A stretch of DNA of 64,000 nucleotides, taken from Thiohalophilus thiocyanatoxydans (lineage in GTDB: Bacteria > Pseudomonadota > Gammaproteobacteria > UBA6429 > Thiohalophilaceae). Each line of letters begins with the position of its first letter. Position 1 is the stretch's first letter. Under the pieces are notes generated by a model. That model saw only the letters and a program-made list of their open reading frames with translations, did no database searches and had not been told where the DNA came from. The stretch is from assembly GCF_004366735.1 (NCBI RefSeq), contig NZ_SOQX01000009.1:1-64000 (forward strand), in the 5' to 3' direction. Below, piece after piece: positions 50,966-60,191 of this stretch. Both the position numbers and the translations under genes were made by a program.

Positions 50966-52210
50966 ATGAATACAGCGGATCCCCATTCCGGGCGCGGAGC
51001 GCCGAGCGAGCGCTTTCCCCGGCGCCTGCGCCAGCGTCAGGCGGCTCTGGCCGACTGGCCCGAGCCCGATGCGACGGCACGCCAGCACAGTCTGCGTCTG
51101 ATCGAGGCGATCCGCGAACAGATCGCCGCCGCCGGCGGTGCGATCCCCTTCCATGACTACATGCAGGCGGCCCTGTATACACCGGGACTGGGTTACTACG
51201 CTGCCGGCAGCAGCAAGTTCGGCGCCGCCGGCGATTTTGTCACCGCGCCGGAGATTTCGTCTTTATTTGCTGAATGTCTCGCCGAAGCCCTGTCGCCTGT
51301 ATTGAATAGTCGGCCTGACTGGGATCTGCTGGAAGCGGGGGCCGGCAGCGGCATCCTGGCCGCGCGGTTGTTACAGGAGTGGCAGGCACAGGATTGTCTG
51401 CCGCGACACTATTATATACTGGAGCTGAGCGGCGATCTGCGCGAACGCCAGCAGCAACAGATCGCACAACACTGTCCTGAACTGCTGCCCCGGGTGCAGT
51501 GGCTGCAAGGCTGGCCAGATGATTTTAACGGCATCGTGCTGGCCAACGAGTTGCTGGACGCGATGCCCGTGCACCGGGTTCACAAACGCGCGGGCCAGTG
51601 GTACGAGCAGACGGTCGGGTTCGAGCAGGATGGTTTCGTTAGCGGCGAACAGCCGTCGGTCAACGAGGCATTGCAATGCCAGCTGGCGGCTATCGAAGAG
51701 CCGCAGCCGTTACCCGATGATTATCTGAGCGAAATCAATCTTGATGCGGCGCAGTGGATCGAGTCGCTCGGCGAACAGATGCAACAGGGCATCGTGTTGT
51801 TGCTCGATTACGGCTATCCGCGCCACGAGTATTACCATCCCCAGCGCCAGCGCGGCACGCTCATGTGCCACTATCGCCATCGTGCCCACGACGATCCCTT
51901 CGTCTATCCGGGATTGCAGGATATCACCGCGCATGTGGATTTTACCCATGTGGCGGACAGCGCCCTGGCCGCCGGGTTTGGCGTGGCGGGCTATACCACC
52001 CAGGCCCACTTTCTGCTGGATGCCGGTCTGATGCAGCGTCTCGAACAGCATGGCGGTGATGAAGCCGACTATCTGCAATGTGCCGGCGAAGTCAGGCGCC
52101 TGACCCTGCCGCAGGAGATGGGCGAGATCTTCAAGGTGATGTTGCTCAATAAAGGCAGCGAAGTATTGCCGAAAGGCTTCGGCGGGCGTGATTTACGCCA
52201 TCAATTATAA
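50966..52210 (+). CDS. MidA/NDUFAF7-family SAM-dependent methyltransferase
   Basis: A 414-residue member of the COG1565 (DUF185) methyltransferases. Signatures are IPFHDYMQAALYTPGLGYYAAGSSKFGAAGDFVTAPEISSLF near 60-100, the SAM-binding LLEAGAGSGILAARLL, and later LANELLDAMPVHRV and LLDYGYPRHEYYHPQR. The human homologue methylates an arginine of complex I subunit NDUFS2; the bacterial target is not known. It lies 12 bases before uppP. Confidence 0.88.
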   Translation: MNTADPHSGRGAPSERFPRRLRQRQAALADWPEPDATARQHSLRLIEAIREQIAAAGGAIPFHDYMQAALYTPGLGYYAAGSSKFGAAGDFVTAPEISSLFAECLAEALSPVLNSRPDWDLLEAGAGSGILAARLLQEWQAQDCLPRHYYILELSGDLRERQQQQIAQHCPELLPRVQWLQGWPDDFNGIVLANELLDAMPVHRVHKRAGQWYEQTVGFEQDGFVSGEQPSVNEALQCQLAAIEEPQPLPDDYLSEINLDAAQWIESLGEQMQQGIVLLLDYGYPRHEYYHPQRQRGTLMCHYRHRAHDDPFVYPGLQDITAHVDFTHVADSALAAGFGVAGYTTQAHFLLDAGLMQRLEQHGGDEADYLQCAGEVRRLTLPQEMGEIFKVMLLNKGSEVLPKGFGGRDLRHQL

Positions 52211-52222
52211 CGAGAACCACGC

Positions 52223-53017
52223 ATGTTGCTGATACAGATTATTATTCTGGCGATTATCCAGGGGCTGACCGAGTTTCTGCCCATCTCCAGTTCCGCGCAT
52301 CTGATCCTGGTGCCGCAGCTGAGCGACTGGCCCGATCAGGGGCTGGCGTTTGATGTGGCGGTGCATGTCGGCACCCTCTCTGCGGTGGTCTGGTATTTCC
52401 GTTGTGAGGTGATCACCATGGCGCGTGACTGGGGCAGTTCCTGTGTACAGCGCCAGCAGACGGGTGAGAGCCGCCTGGCCTGGGCGGTGATCCTGGGCAG
52501 TATTCCGGTGGCGGTCTTCGGTCTGCTGCTGCATGATCTGGTCGATACCACCTTGCGCTCGCCGCTGGTCATCGCCTGGGCGACCATTGGTTTCGGCTTG
52601 CTGTTGTGGCTGGCCGATGTGATCGGCCGCCGGGTGCGTGACGAACACCGCCTCGGCTGGAAAGATGTGGTGGTGATCGGCCTGGCCCAGGCCGTGGCCC
52701 TGATCCCCGGTACCTCGCGCTCGGGGATCACCATGACCGCCGGCTTGTTAATGGGCCTGACCCGCACTGCCGCGGCACGATTCTCCTTTTTATTGTCTAT
52801 CCCGGCGATCCTCATGGCCGGGGCCTACAAAACCCTGAAGCTGATTGAGCAGGGTAGTGTGGAGTGGTTGCCGCTGTTACTCGGCGCGGTGATCTCGGCG
52901 TTCACTGCGTATCTGTGTATTCACTGGTTTTTGAAGCTGCTGGATCGCATCGGCATGCTGCCCTTTGTCATCTACCGGCTGTTGCTGGGCGCCGGTCTGT
53001 TATACGTCTTTATGTAA
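52223..53017 (+). CDS. uppP: Undecaprenyl-diphosphatase UppP/BacA
   Basis: Integral membrane phosphatase that recycles the lipid carrier for peptidoglycan synthesis. It has the two family signatures, TEFLPISSSAHLIL and PGTSRSGITMTAGLL, and about seven to eight TM segments over 264 residues. It is embedded in a rightward run from the methyltransferase to cmoB with short gaps. Confidence 0.96.
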   Translation: MLLIQIIILAIIQGLTEFLPISSSAHLILVPQLSDWPDQGLAFDVAVHVGTLSAVVWYFRCEVITMARDWGSSCVQRQQTGESRLAWAVILGSIPVAVFGLLLHDLVDTTLRSPLVIAWATIGFGLLLWLADVIGRRVRDEHRLGWKDVVVIGLAQAVALIPGTSRSGITMTAGLLMGLTRTAAARFSFLLSIPAILMAGAYKTLKLIEQGSVEWLPLLLGAVISAFTAYLCIHWFLKLLDRIGMLPFVIYRLLLGAGLLYVFM

Positions 53018-53023
53018 GCGATT

Positions 53024-53758
53024 ATGAACGACAAACCCCGCGATAACATCTATGCCACGCCGCAATCGATGATTGTGGACTTTGCCTTTGATGAGAAAGT
53101 GGCCGGGGTGTTTCCGGATATGATCCGCCGCTCGGTGCCCGGTTATGAGACCGTGATCACCCTGCTGGGATTGCTGGCGGAAGGTTACGCACAACCCGAC
53201 AGCCGAATCTATGATTTTGGCAGTTCCCTGGGCGCGGCCACGCTCTCCATGCGCAACCGGGTCGCGCATGACAGTTGCCGCATTATCGCGGTGGACAATT
53301 CCACCGCCATGACCGAACGCTGTCGCCAGATACTGGCACAGGACGACTCGCCGGTTGAGGTGGATGTGATCTGCGCCGATATTCGCGACATCAAGGTGGA
53401 GCGGGCCTCGCTGGTGGTGCTCAACTTTACCTTGCAGTTTATTCCGGCCGATGAACGTCAGGCGCTGCTGGATCATATTTACGCCGGCCTGCTGCCCGGC
53501 AGTGCACTGGTATTGTCGGAAAAACTCGCGTTCGAGAAGAATAGCGAACAGCAGTTTCAGACCGACATGCACCTGGCGTTTAAAAAAGCCAACGGCTACA
53601 GCGAACTGGAGATCAGCCAGAAACGCACCGCGCTGGAGAAGGTGCTGATTCCCGACAGCTTCGAGACACATCGCAAACGTTTGCAACAGGCCGGTTTCAA
53701 AGATGTCTACCAATGGTTTCAATGTTTTAACTTTGTCTCCCTGCTGGCCGTCAAATGA
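53024..53758 (+). CDS. cmoA: Carboxy-S-adenosyl-L-methionine synthase CmoA
   Basis: Makes carboxy-SAM from SAM and prephenate for tRNA wobble modification. Family features: FDEKVAGVFPDMIRRSVPGYETVI, the SAM loop YDFGSSLGAATLSMR, and the LVVLNFTLQFIPADERQALLDHIY stretch. Length 244 is typical. It overlaps cmoB by 4 bases (ATGA). Confidence 0.97.
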   Translation: MNDKPRDNIYATPQSMIVDFAFDEKVAGVFPDMIRRSVPGYETVITLLGLLAEGYAQPDSRIYDFGSSLGAATLSMRNRVAHDSCRIIAVDNSTAMTERCRQILAQDDSPVEVDVICADIRDIKVERASLVVLNFTLQFIPADERQALLDHIYAGLLPGSALVLSEKLAFEKNSEQQFQTDMHLAFKKANGYSELEISQKRTALEKVLIPDSFETHRKRLQQAGFKDVYQWFQCFNFVSLLAVK

Positions 53759-54729
53759 ACGATTATTCCGGTTTGTACCAACGTATAGCGAATACTCCGC
53801 TGGCCGATTGGACACAACAATTGCCGGAACAGATCGAAAAAGGTCTGGATGCGAAACGTTACGGGGATCTGCCCAAATGGCAGGCCGCCGTGGACGCCAT
53901 GCCGAAGGTGCAACCGGTCAGTTGCGACTTCACTCAAGACGCTGTGCGCATCGGCGATGGCAGCGAGCTGAATGATGAGCAGCGGGAGGCGTTAAAGCAG
54001 CAGCTAAAACAACTGCATCCCTGGCGCAAGGGACCCTTCGAGCTGTTCGGTATCCACATCGATACCGAATGGCACTCTGACTGGAAGTGGGACCGATTAA
54101 AAGATCACATTAGCCCGCTCGCCGGACGAACGGTGCTGGATGTGGGTTGCGGCAACGGCTATCACTGCTGGCGTATGCGAGGTGCCGGCGCCGAACTGGT
54201 GATCGGCGTCGATCCCACTCCGCTGTTTACCCTGCAGTATGAAGTCATGCACCGCTATGCCGGCGACCAGGGGGTGTATGTACTGCCGCTGGGGATCAAC
54301 GCTGTGCCGGAAAAACCGGGCGCCTTCGATACTGTCTTCTCCATGGGGGTGTTGTATCACCGTCGCTCGCCTCTCGACCATCTTTTGCAACTGCGTGACT
54401 GCCTCGCCTCCGGCGGCGAGCTGGTGCTGGAAACCCTGATCGTTGACGGCGACGAGAATACGGCTCTGTTTCCCGAAGACCGCTATGCGCGCATGGGCAA
54501 TGTCTGGTTCCTGCCCTCGGTGCCCATGCTCGAGCGCTGGCTGCGCCGCTGTCGCTTCAGCAACATCCGCACGGTCGATGTGACGACTACCACGATAGAA
54601 GAACAACGGGCCACCGACTGGATGACCTTCCAGTCCCTGGCCGACTTTCTCGACCCCGCCGATCACAGCAAGTCAATCGAAGGTTATCCGGCCCCAAGGC
54701 GGGCGATCATCATTGCACAGAAAGCCTGA
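53755..54729 (+). CDS. cmoB: tRNA U34 carboxymethyltransferase CmoB
   Basis: Uses carboxy-SAM from CmoA to make 5-oxyacetyl-uridine at position 34. Motifs: WRKGPFELFGIHIDTEWHSDWKWDR, LDVGCGNGYHCWRMRGAGAELVIGVDP, FDTVFSMGVLYHRRSP. The 324 residues match the family. Coupled to cmoA. Confidence 0.97.
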   Translation: MNDYSGLYQRIANTPLADWTQQLPEQIEKGLDAKRYGDLPKWQAAVDAMPKVQPVSCDFTQDAVRIGDGSELNDEQREALKQQLKQLHPWRKGPFELFGIHIDTEWHSDWKWDRLKDHISPLAGRTVLDVGCGNGYHCWRMRGAGAELVIGVDPTPLFTLQYEVMHRYAGDQGVYVLPLGINAVPEKPGAFDTVFSMGVLYHRRSPLDHLLQLRDCLASGGELVLETLIVDGDENTALFPEDRYARMGNVWFLPSVPMLERWLRRCRFSNIRTVDVTTTTIEEQRATDWMTFQSLADFLDPADHSKSIEGYPAPRRAIIIAQKA

Positions 54730-54751
54730 ATATTCCGGCCGGACCAGTAGC

Positions 54752-54851
54752 GAGAATGTCTGGTAGCGCTGCGTGCAACCTGACCTACGGTTAAATGCGG
54801 GGATTTTACAAAAAAGCCGTAGGTCACGCTGGCGACAGCCTGCGTGACACC
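54752..54851. repeat. Two-module dispersed palindromic element, copy 2
   Basis: Module A (GAGAATGTCTGGTAGCGCTG...) covers about 54752-54790 and module B (GCCGTAGGTCACGCTGGCGA...) about 54816-54851, separated by an AT-rich 25-base spacer. Module identity to copy 1 at 16142-16223 is high by eye (about 24 of 26 in the core of B). A short CTGTC/GACAG hairpin follows near 54850-54860. The rest of the gap to 54955 shows no gene. Confidence 0.8.
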
Positions 54852-54954
54852 TGTCTGACAGGCTGGGTGTCTGAATACCCCAAACACATTGACAATGAAT
54901 AAACGGGATCTCTGCAAGATCATTGCTGTCTGACTCAACACGAAGGCAGGGATC

Positions 54955-55962
54955 TCAGCTTCGTATAACATTCTTCGGCTGGTAGTCGCACCGCTCACAA
55001 TCCATTCTCTGATATACCGTATCGTCGATAATCTGGTTACAGATATGCTCGCGACGGGTATCGCGGATATGCGGTTTGATCCAGGAGCTGATATAGAGCT
55101 TGCCGCGGGATTCGTGCAGCCTGTCCTTGTAGTCGGGTTCGACGGTGCGTTCGATATACTCCTCGTCCAGTTGCACGCCCGGCAGATGTTCACATAATTT
55201 GCCAAGCATCCAGTCAAGAGTGATGTCGGACAGCCCCTTCTCCTTGTAGCTGCCGCCGATGTTCGAGTGCACGCCGGCAAACCAGCGCTGTTCCACGACT
55301 TGCTCCTCGCTGAGGTTGCTGGCTTGCCACAGTGTCGGGCTGAAGGAGCGCCGCTTCTCGTCGACGGCCACGGCATGAAAGGCGTGTTTCACGTGCGGCG
55401 AGAGTTTTGTGTCGTGGAATTTGTACATCCAGGCGGTGGCCCAGTTGAGTGATTTCAACGGAATCCCCAGCGCGCCAACTGTGTCCCAGACGCCGAGAAA
55501 GTGCACGTCCCGGTCAACATGACTGTAGCGTTCGCGGTAGGCTTCGATTTTTGCCGGGTCGGTATCGTGGCTGCGATACATCGCATACGTCTTTTCGATC
55601 TTGCTGATGTACTTTTTGCGCAGAATGCCGAATTGACCAATCAGTCCTGCCAGGCTGCGAGCGGTATAGGCGCCGCGGCTGAAGCCGAACAACACCAGTC
55701 TGTCGCCGGGCTGGTAGTGTTCCACGACGAATCGATAGGCCTCCTGGACGTTCTTGAACAGACCGTGACCGAAGGCTCCGCCGGTGATCCTGTCCAGCCA
55801 GTTGCGGGTGCCGACTCCTTCGTCATACCAGGTCAGTTGTTCCGGGGTACTGAGGATGAGGCGCGCCATTTTGGCCACGTTGCTGGGGGAGGTGACACCG
55901 TCGTCTTTTTGGTCGGCGGTATTCCAGGTACCGTCAGTACAGATAAAGAGTATTTTGCCCAT
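54955..55962 (-). CDS. DUF2235-family alpha/beta hydrolase
   Basis: A 335-residue protein with the DUF2235 N-terminus KILFICTDGTWN and the serine nucleophile elbow GFSRGAYTAR (S95). The catalytic Asp is probably in VHFLGVWDTVGALGIP and the His in DEGVG...VHSNIGG or a later histidine. Some members are Tle1 phospholipase effectors of type VI secretion; others are stand-alone. No T6SS or immunity-like gene is adjacent here, so an effector role is not supported. Monocistronic. Confidence 0.85.
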   Translation of the reverse strand: MGKILFICTDGTWNTADQKDDGVTSPSNVAKMARLILSTPEQLTWYDEGVGTRNWLDRITGGAFGHGLFKNVQEAYRFVVEHYQPGDRLVLFGFSRGAYTARSLAGLIGQFGILRKKYISKIEKTYAMYRSHDTDPAKIEAYRERYSHVDRDVHFLGVWDTVGALGIPLKSLNWATAWMYKFHDTKLSPHVKHAFHAVAVDEKRRSFSPTLWQASNLSEEQVVEQRWFAGVHSNIGGSYKEKGLSDITLDWMLGKLCEHLPGVQLDEEYIERTVEPDYKDRLHESRGKLYISSWIKPHIRDTRREHICNQIIDDTVYQRMDCERCDYQPKNVIRS

Positions 55963-56109
55963 CCGTGAGAGACCTTTTTTTTATAAAGTGTAAAAATCTA
56001 CTCCCCGTCCGGGACGAAATCAAGTGCCCGGTATTGCCCCTCAGCAGAGTCGCGGCACGCGTGACTACCGACCAGGCTGTGGTTTGTGGCACATTCTAGC
56101 CTGCCACTT

Positions 56110-56139
56110 TTCACATATCACAATACTGCCGGCTATACT
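56110..56139 (+). promoter_or_regulatory. Promoter that may give a leaderless transcript
   Basis: TTCACA (56110-56115, five of six matches to the -35 consensus) and TATACT (56134-56139, five of six for -10) are 18 bases apart. Transcription would start about 7 bases after the -10 box, at or next to the ATG of 56146, leaving no leader. Confidence 0.5.
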
Positions 56140-56145
56140 CGCACT

Positions 56146-56736
56146 ATGTACCGGGTACTTGAAAAAATGCGTGAACTGACCTGGCCGTCGACCTGGTATG
56201 GCTGGCGGCTGGGTTTGCAGTCGTGGTGGTACACGCGCGACAAGTCCCGGCTGACTTTGATGAGTATTGTGTTCGCTGTCCTGCTGGCAATGCCGCTGGG
56301 TATTCACGGGCTGATCAGCCACGCGCAGGACAGCAAGCAGGCCCTCTACGATCTACGTTGCCTGACGCAGAACATCTACCATGAAGCACGTGGGGAATCG
56401 GCAGCCGGTCAGTACGCGGTGGCGGAAGTCACTCTGAACCGCGTGGCCTCGCGCCATTTCCCGGATACGATATGCAAGGTTGTCCACGAACAGCGCTGGG
56501 ACAGTATACGCAAGCGCCATGTCGGCGCCTTCTCATGGACCGAACTGGAGCTCAAGGCGGATGCCGGGGATCCGGCGTACAAAACTGCGCGCAAGATCGC
56601 GGAGGATGTTTATTACCAACGTAACGAACCGCGGGTGGAAGATGCCTTGTTCTATCATGCAACATATATTCGCCCCAGCTGGGCACGTACCAAGACGAAA
56701 GTCGCCAGCATCGGGCAGCATATATTCTATAAATGA
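56146..56736 (+). CDS. Membrane-anchored cell wall hydrolase (SleB/Hydrolase_2 family)
   Basis: A 196-residue protein with a TM segment at about residues 36-58 and a C-terminal Hydrolase_2 domain: CLTQNIYHEARGESAAGQYAVAEVTLNRVASRHFPDTICKVV. The Glu in YHEARGE is the likely catalytic residue. The family cleaves peptidoglycan (spore cortex-lytic SleB in Bacillus), and non-sporeformers carry it for wall remodelling. An in-frame GTG at 56086 would add 20 residues. No Shine-Dalgarno sequence precedes the ATG, which fits a leaderless message. Confidence 0.85.
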   Translation: MYRVLEKMRELTWPSTWYGWRLGLQSWWYTRDKSRLTLMSIVFAVLLAMPLGIHGLISHAQDSKQALYDLRCLTQNIYHEARGESAAGQYAVAEVTLNRVASRHFPDTICKVVHEQRWDSIRKRHVGAFSWTELELKADAGDPAYKTARKIAEDVYYQRNEPRVEDALFYHATYIRPSWARTKTKVASIGQHIFYK

Positions 56737-56755
56737 ATCGAATTTCAGGTGAATA

Positions 56756-59700
56756 TTAACTGGAATATATCAGGGTAAGTTTATTTGTTTCTGAGTCAGA
56801 GAGTAATTTCCAAATATCGCCAGCGGGAAGAGGTTTGCTAAACAGATAACCCTGGATGTGATCACAGCCATGGGAGCGCAAAAAATCAAGCTGTGCTGTA
56901 TCTTCAACACCTTCCGCTATGACCTCCATGCCAAGACTGTGCCCAAGACTGATGATGGCCTGGGCAATGATAGCATCGCCAGGATCGTTCATTATATCCT
57001 GAACAAAACTTTTATCAATCTTGAGTTGGTTGACGGGTAATCGTTTGACATAGGCTAATGATGAGTAACCTGTACCAAAATCATCAATGGAAAGATGTAC
57101 ACCCAGGCTATTTATCCGGTTTAGGGTATTGATAATATTTTCCTGGTCTTCCATTAGCATACTTTCAGTTATTTCAAGTTCAAGAAGGCCTGGTTCAAAA
57201 CCGGTCTCTGTTAGAATATTTTCGAGTTTTTCTACCAACTGCGATTGTTTTAATTCTCTGACGGAAAGATTGATTGAGAGTTTAATAGGATCTATTCCAG
57301 TGGCCTGCCATTTTTTCAGTTGCAGAGTGGCGGTTCGTGTAACCCAACCCCCGATGCGAAGAATTTGACCACTGTTTTCTGCTATTGGTATGAACTCAAG
57401 TGGCGATATCATGCCGAAATCTGGATGGTTCCAGCGTAACAACGCTTCCAGTCCTGATATTTTACCCGTGATCAGAGAGACCTGTGGTTGATAATAAATA
57501 TCGAGCTGCTGGTTATCGATCGCAAAGCGAATATCTTTTTCAAGTTTGAGTGTACGAGCAGTAATGGTTTGGAGTTCAGTGCTATAAAAAAAGTAATTAT
57601 TCCCTCCAAGGCGCTTCGCATGATACATGGCAATATCAGCATACCTGGAAAGGGTGTCAAAATCATCACCATCATCCGGGTATATGGTGATGCCTGTTGA
57701 CAGGGTTGCTGTCATTTCATAGTTGTTGATGTTGTATGGCTTGGAAATTTCCGTTTGAATCTTTTCTGCGACATGTGCAGAGCCATCGGCGTTAGTATCA
57801 GGCAATAATATAATAAACTCATCGCCGCCTTGGCGAGAAATCGTGTCCTGGTTACGGAGTAAGGATGACAGGCGTTGTGCTACTTCTGTTAGAAGAAGAT
57901 CGCCAACCTTGTGACCAAGGCTGTCATTGATATTCTTGAAATTATCGAGATCGCAATAGAGTATCGCTATTTTCTTATTCTGACGTTGTGCCTGGGAGAT
58001 GGCGTACTCGACATGTTCACTGAGTAACACCCTGTTTGGGAGCTTGGTCAAGGGATCGTAGTGAGCGAGCCACTGTATATGTTGTTCATATTCCTTGCGT
58101 TGAGTTATGTCCTCAAAAATCCCAATATAAACAGTAGCATTATATTCCGGGTCATGGGTTTGTATAATACTGAGCCATTCAGGGTAAATCGAACCGTCCT
58201 TACGTCGGTTCCATATTTCGCCTTCCCAATATCCCTGAGAAGAGATTGTTTCCCACATGTTATGATAGAAATCAGATTTATGTTGACCGGAGGAAAGAAC
58301 GTTTGGAGTTATTCCAAGCACCTCCTCTTCAGGATAGCCAGTGATACTGGTGAATGCCTTGTTAACCATGATTATATTGTTGTTTTTATCGGTGATAACA
58401 ATTCCTTCTCGGCTGTTCTCAAAAACATGCGCGGAAAGTCTGACTTTTGATTCTTGCGCCTTTCTCTCGGTGACGTCGGTAAGAAATCCATGCCAAAGAA
58501 CAGAGCCGTCGGATTGTTTATCCGGAGTAGCGTTAGCATTGAACCAGCGTATGTTTCCGTTTTTATCTATTGAGCGCCATTCGTTTCTCCAGATACTCAG
58601 TTCACTGGCAGAGGTTTTTATAGATATATTTATCCTGGCCAAATCGTCAGGATGAATTGATTCAAAAACAGGGGATGCGTCCAGGTGAACAGATTCAGGA
58701 TCTATTCCGAGGAGCGATGAAATCGCATCGCTCACATACGGCATTCTATGGCTGCCATCGGGAAATAACTGGTACTCGTAAATCATTCCAGGAAGGCGGC
58801 TGGCAATATTTTTAAGACGTTTCTCTGATTGTTTGACGTCTTCAACCACATTTAACAACGCGCGCCGTGATCGTTTCGCAATTTGTAGTTGTTGTTGCAG
58901 CTGATCATTGGCCTTAACGGCATCGCGCTCAGTATTTTTTATATGTGTAATATCAGTCAAGCTTATAACGCTGCCGATAATATCATTGTAAGAATCAATA
59001 TCTCGTATGTAACTTGAACCGACTAGCAGGTCGAAATGCCTTGTTTTACCTCGCAAAGACAGTTCAAGTTGGCCACTTACAGTGTTATCAAGTATGTCTT
59101 TGAGCTGATACAAGTTGTCGTTTTTATCTATAAGCTGAAATATGGCATCGAATGACAGGCCGGTTGGTTCGGTTTCACTCAGACGTCTGGAGGTCGCATT
59201 GGATCTAAGGATTATTCCTGAAGAATCGCATACAACAATTGCCTCGGTGACTTGTTCAAGAATCGTGCGCGTAAGCTTCTCGTCAGCTGCGATTGCCTTG
59301 TTACGTTTCTGTTCGCTCAGATCAGTAACAATAATGCTAAGTGTGTAGTCGCTGTTTTCGTTGCTGTTCTTGCCTATAGTAAGATATGCCGGAATTGGAC
59401 TTCCCGTATTGCTCCGCAATGAGTATTCATGACGAACAGTGCCACTATAATAATCTGCCATGTTACGCAGTGTGTTATCTAAATAATCACGTTCATCAGG
59501 AAAAATCCAATTGTCGATAGCCGTGCCTATAATTTTATGTAAGGGAGATTGTAGTATCTTGGCTATATATTGGTTGGCATAAAGGATAATATTCTGATCA
59601 GAAATAATCAGGGCGCCTTCACCCATTTCTTCAATAAGCTTGCGATATATACTTTCTTCATCCAATAATGAAACAACATATGATTGCTCCTCTCGGGTTT

Positions 59701-59827
59701 GTAATATGGCATCAACCTCACCTTTTCGTATGGAGTTGATTAGTTGTTCATATTCGGCAAGTTTATCCCGTAACCGCTGATTCTCAGTTAAGAGTGATGC
59801 CTTGGTATGCTTTTTTGATGAGGACAT
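56756..59827 (-). CDS. Multi-PAS GGDEF-EAL protein of the kai operon
   Basis: A 1023-residue cytoplasmic protein. The N-terminus is a coiled coil with LRDKLAEYEQLINSIRKGEVDAIL, a module common in sensors encoded near kaiC. Four PAS domains follow (about 65-170, 180-290, 330-450, 465-580). The GGDEF domain is intact (RQGGDEF at 665-671) and so is the EAL domain (LEALLRW near 790, ITESMLM, DDFGTGYSSLAYVKR, KIDKSFV, AEGVED). It could both make and break c-di-GMP. The start lies 19 bases after the kaiB stop, so it should be the last gene of the operon. I infer it as the output of the KaiBC system. Confidence 0.9.
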   Translation of the reverse strand: MSSSKKHTKASLLTENQRLRDKLAEYEQLINSIRKGEVDAILQTREEQSYVVSLLDEESIYRKLIEEMGEGALIISDQNIILYANQYIAKILQSPLHKIIGTAIDNWIFPDERDYLDNTLRNMADYYSGTVRHEYSLRSNTGSPIPAYLTIGKNSNENSDYTLSIIVTDLSEQKRNKAIAADEKLTRTILEQVTEAIVVCDSSGIILRSNATSRRLSETEPTGLSFDAIFQLIDKNDNLYQLKDILDNTVSGQLELSLRGKTRHFDLLVGSSYIRDIDSYNDIIGSVISLTDITHIKNTERDAVKANDQLQQQLQIAKRSRRALLNVVEDVKQSEKRLKNIASRLPGMIYEYQLFPDGSHRMPYVSDAISSLLGIDPESVHLDASPVFESIHPDDLARINISIKTSASELSIWRNEWRSIDKNGNIRWFNANATPDKQSDGSVLWHGFLTDVTERKAQESKVRLSAHVFENSREGIVITDKNNNIIMVNKAFTSITGYPEEEVLGITPNVLSSGQHKSDFYHNMWETISSQGYWEGEIWNRRKDGSIYPEWLSIIQTHDPEYNATVYIGIFEDITQRKEYEQHIQWLAHYDPLTKLPNRVLLSEHVEYAISQAQRQNKKIAILYCDLDNFKNINDSLGHKVGDLLLTEVAQRLSSLLRNQDTISRQGGDEFIILLPDTNADGSAHVAEKIQTEISKPYNINNYEMTATLSTGITIYPDDGDDFDTLSRYADIAMYHAKRLGGNNYFFYSTELQTITARTLKLEKDIRFAIDNQQLDIYYQPQVSLITGKISGLEALLRWNHPDFGMISPLEFIPIAENSGQILRIGGWVTRTATLQLKKWQATGIDPIKLSINLSVRELKQSQLVEKLENILTETGFEPGLLELEITESMLMEDQENIINTLNRINSLGVHLSIDDFGTGYSSLAYVKRLPVNQLKIDKSFVQDIMNDPGDAIIAQAIISLGHSLGMEVIAEGVEDTAQLDFLRSHGCDHIQGYLFSKPLPAGDIWKLLSDSETNKLTLIYSS

Positions 59828-59845
59828 ATGTGTTAAGAGCGTAAG

Positions 59846-60175
59846 CTATCGATGTTTGATATCCAGCCCGACAAGGACCTTGTCAGTGTCGGAGAGATCG
59901 CCGATGATACGCCTGATGGGTTCGGGAACCTGTTTGATCAGCGTTGGAACTGCTATGATTTGATCTCCCTCGGCAAGTTGTGGTTGCTGATAGAGATCAA
60001 TGACTTCCAGTGCATAACGCTCGTTGAGATATTCCTCACAGATCTCCTTGAGATTCTTTATCGCCAGAAGGGATTTCGGAGTCTGACCCGCGACATACAG
60101 GCGAAGCAAATAATGATCTGGTTGCATGGAATTCGGGGTGGCCGTATTGTCTGATGAATGATTCATGATCTGCAT
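59846..60175 (-). CDS. kaiB: KaiB circadian-clock-type protein
   Basis: A thioredoxin-like KaiB of up to 109 residues: [75 protein letters not shown]. The conserved features are LYVAGxTPxSxxAixNL and the [23 protein letters not shown] motif. It has an N-terminal extension of about 20 residues before the core. The start may be ATG 60175 or 60166. It sits 17 bases after the kaiC stop. No kaiA is present, as in most non-cyanobacterial systems. Confidence 0.97.
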   Translation of the reverse strand: MQIMNHSSDNTATPNSMQPDHYLLRLYVAGQTPKSLLAIKNLKEICEEYLNERYALEVIDLYQQPQLAEGDQIIAVPTLIKQVPEPIRRIIGDLSDTDKVLVGLDIKHR

Positions 60176-60191
60176 TCTCGATGTCAGTAAG

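Noticed and set aside
54955-55962. Type VI secretion effector of the Tle1 group
   Set aside because: The DUF2235 fold fits, but no VgrG, Hcp, PAAR or immunity-like gene is nearby.
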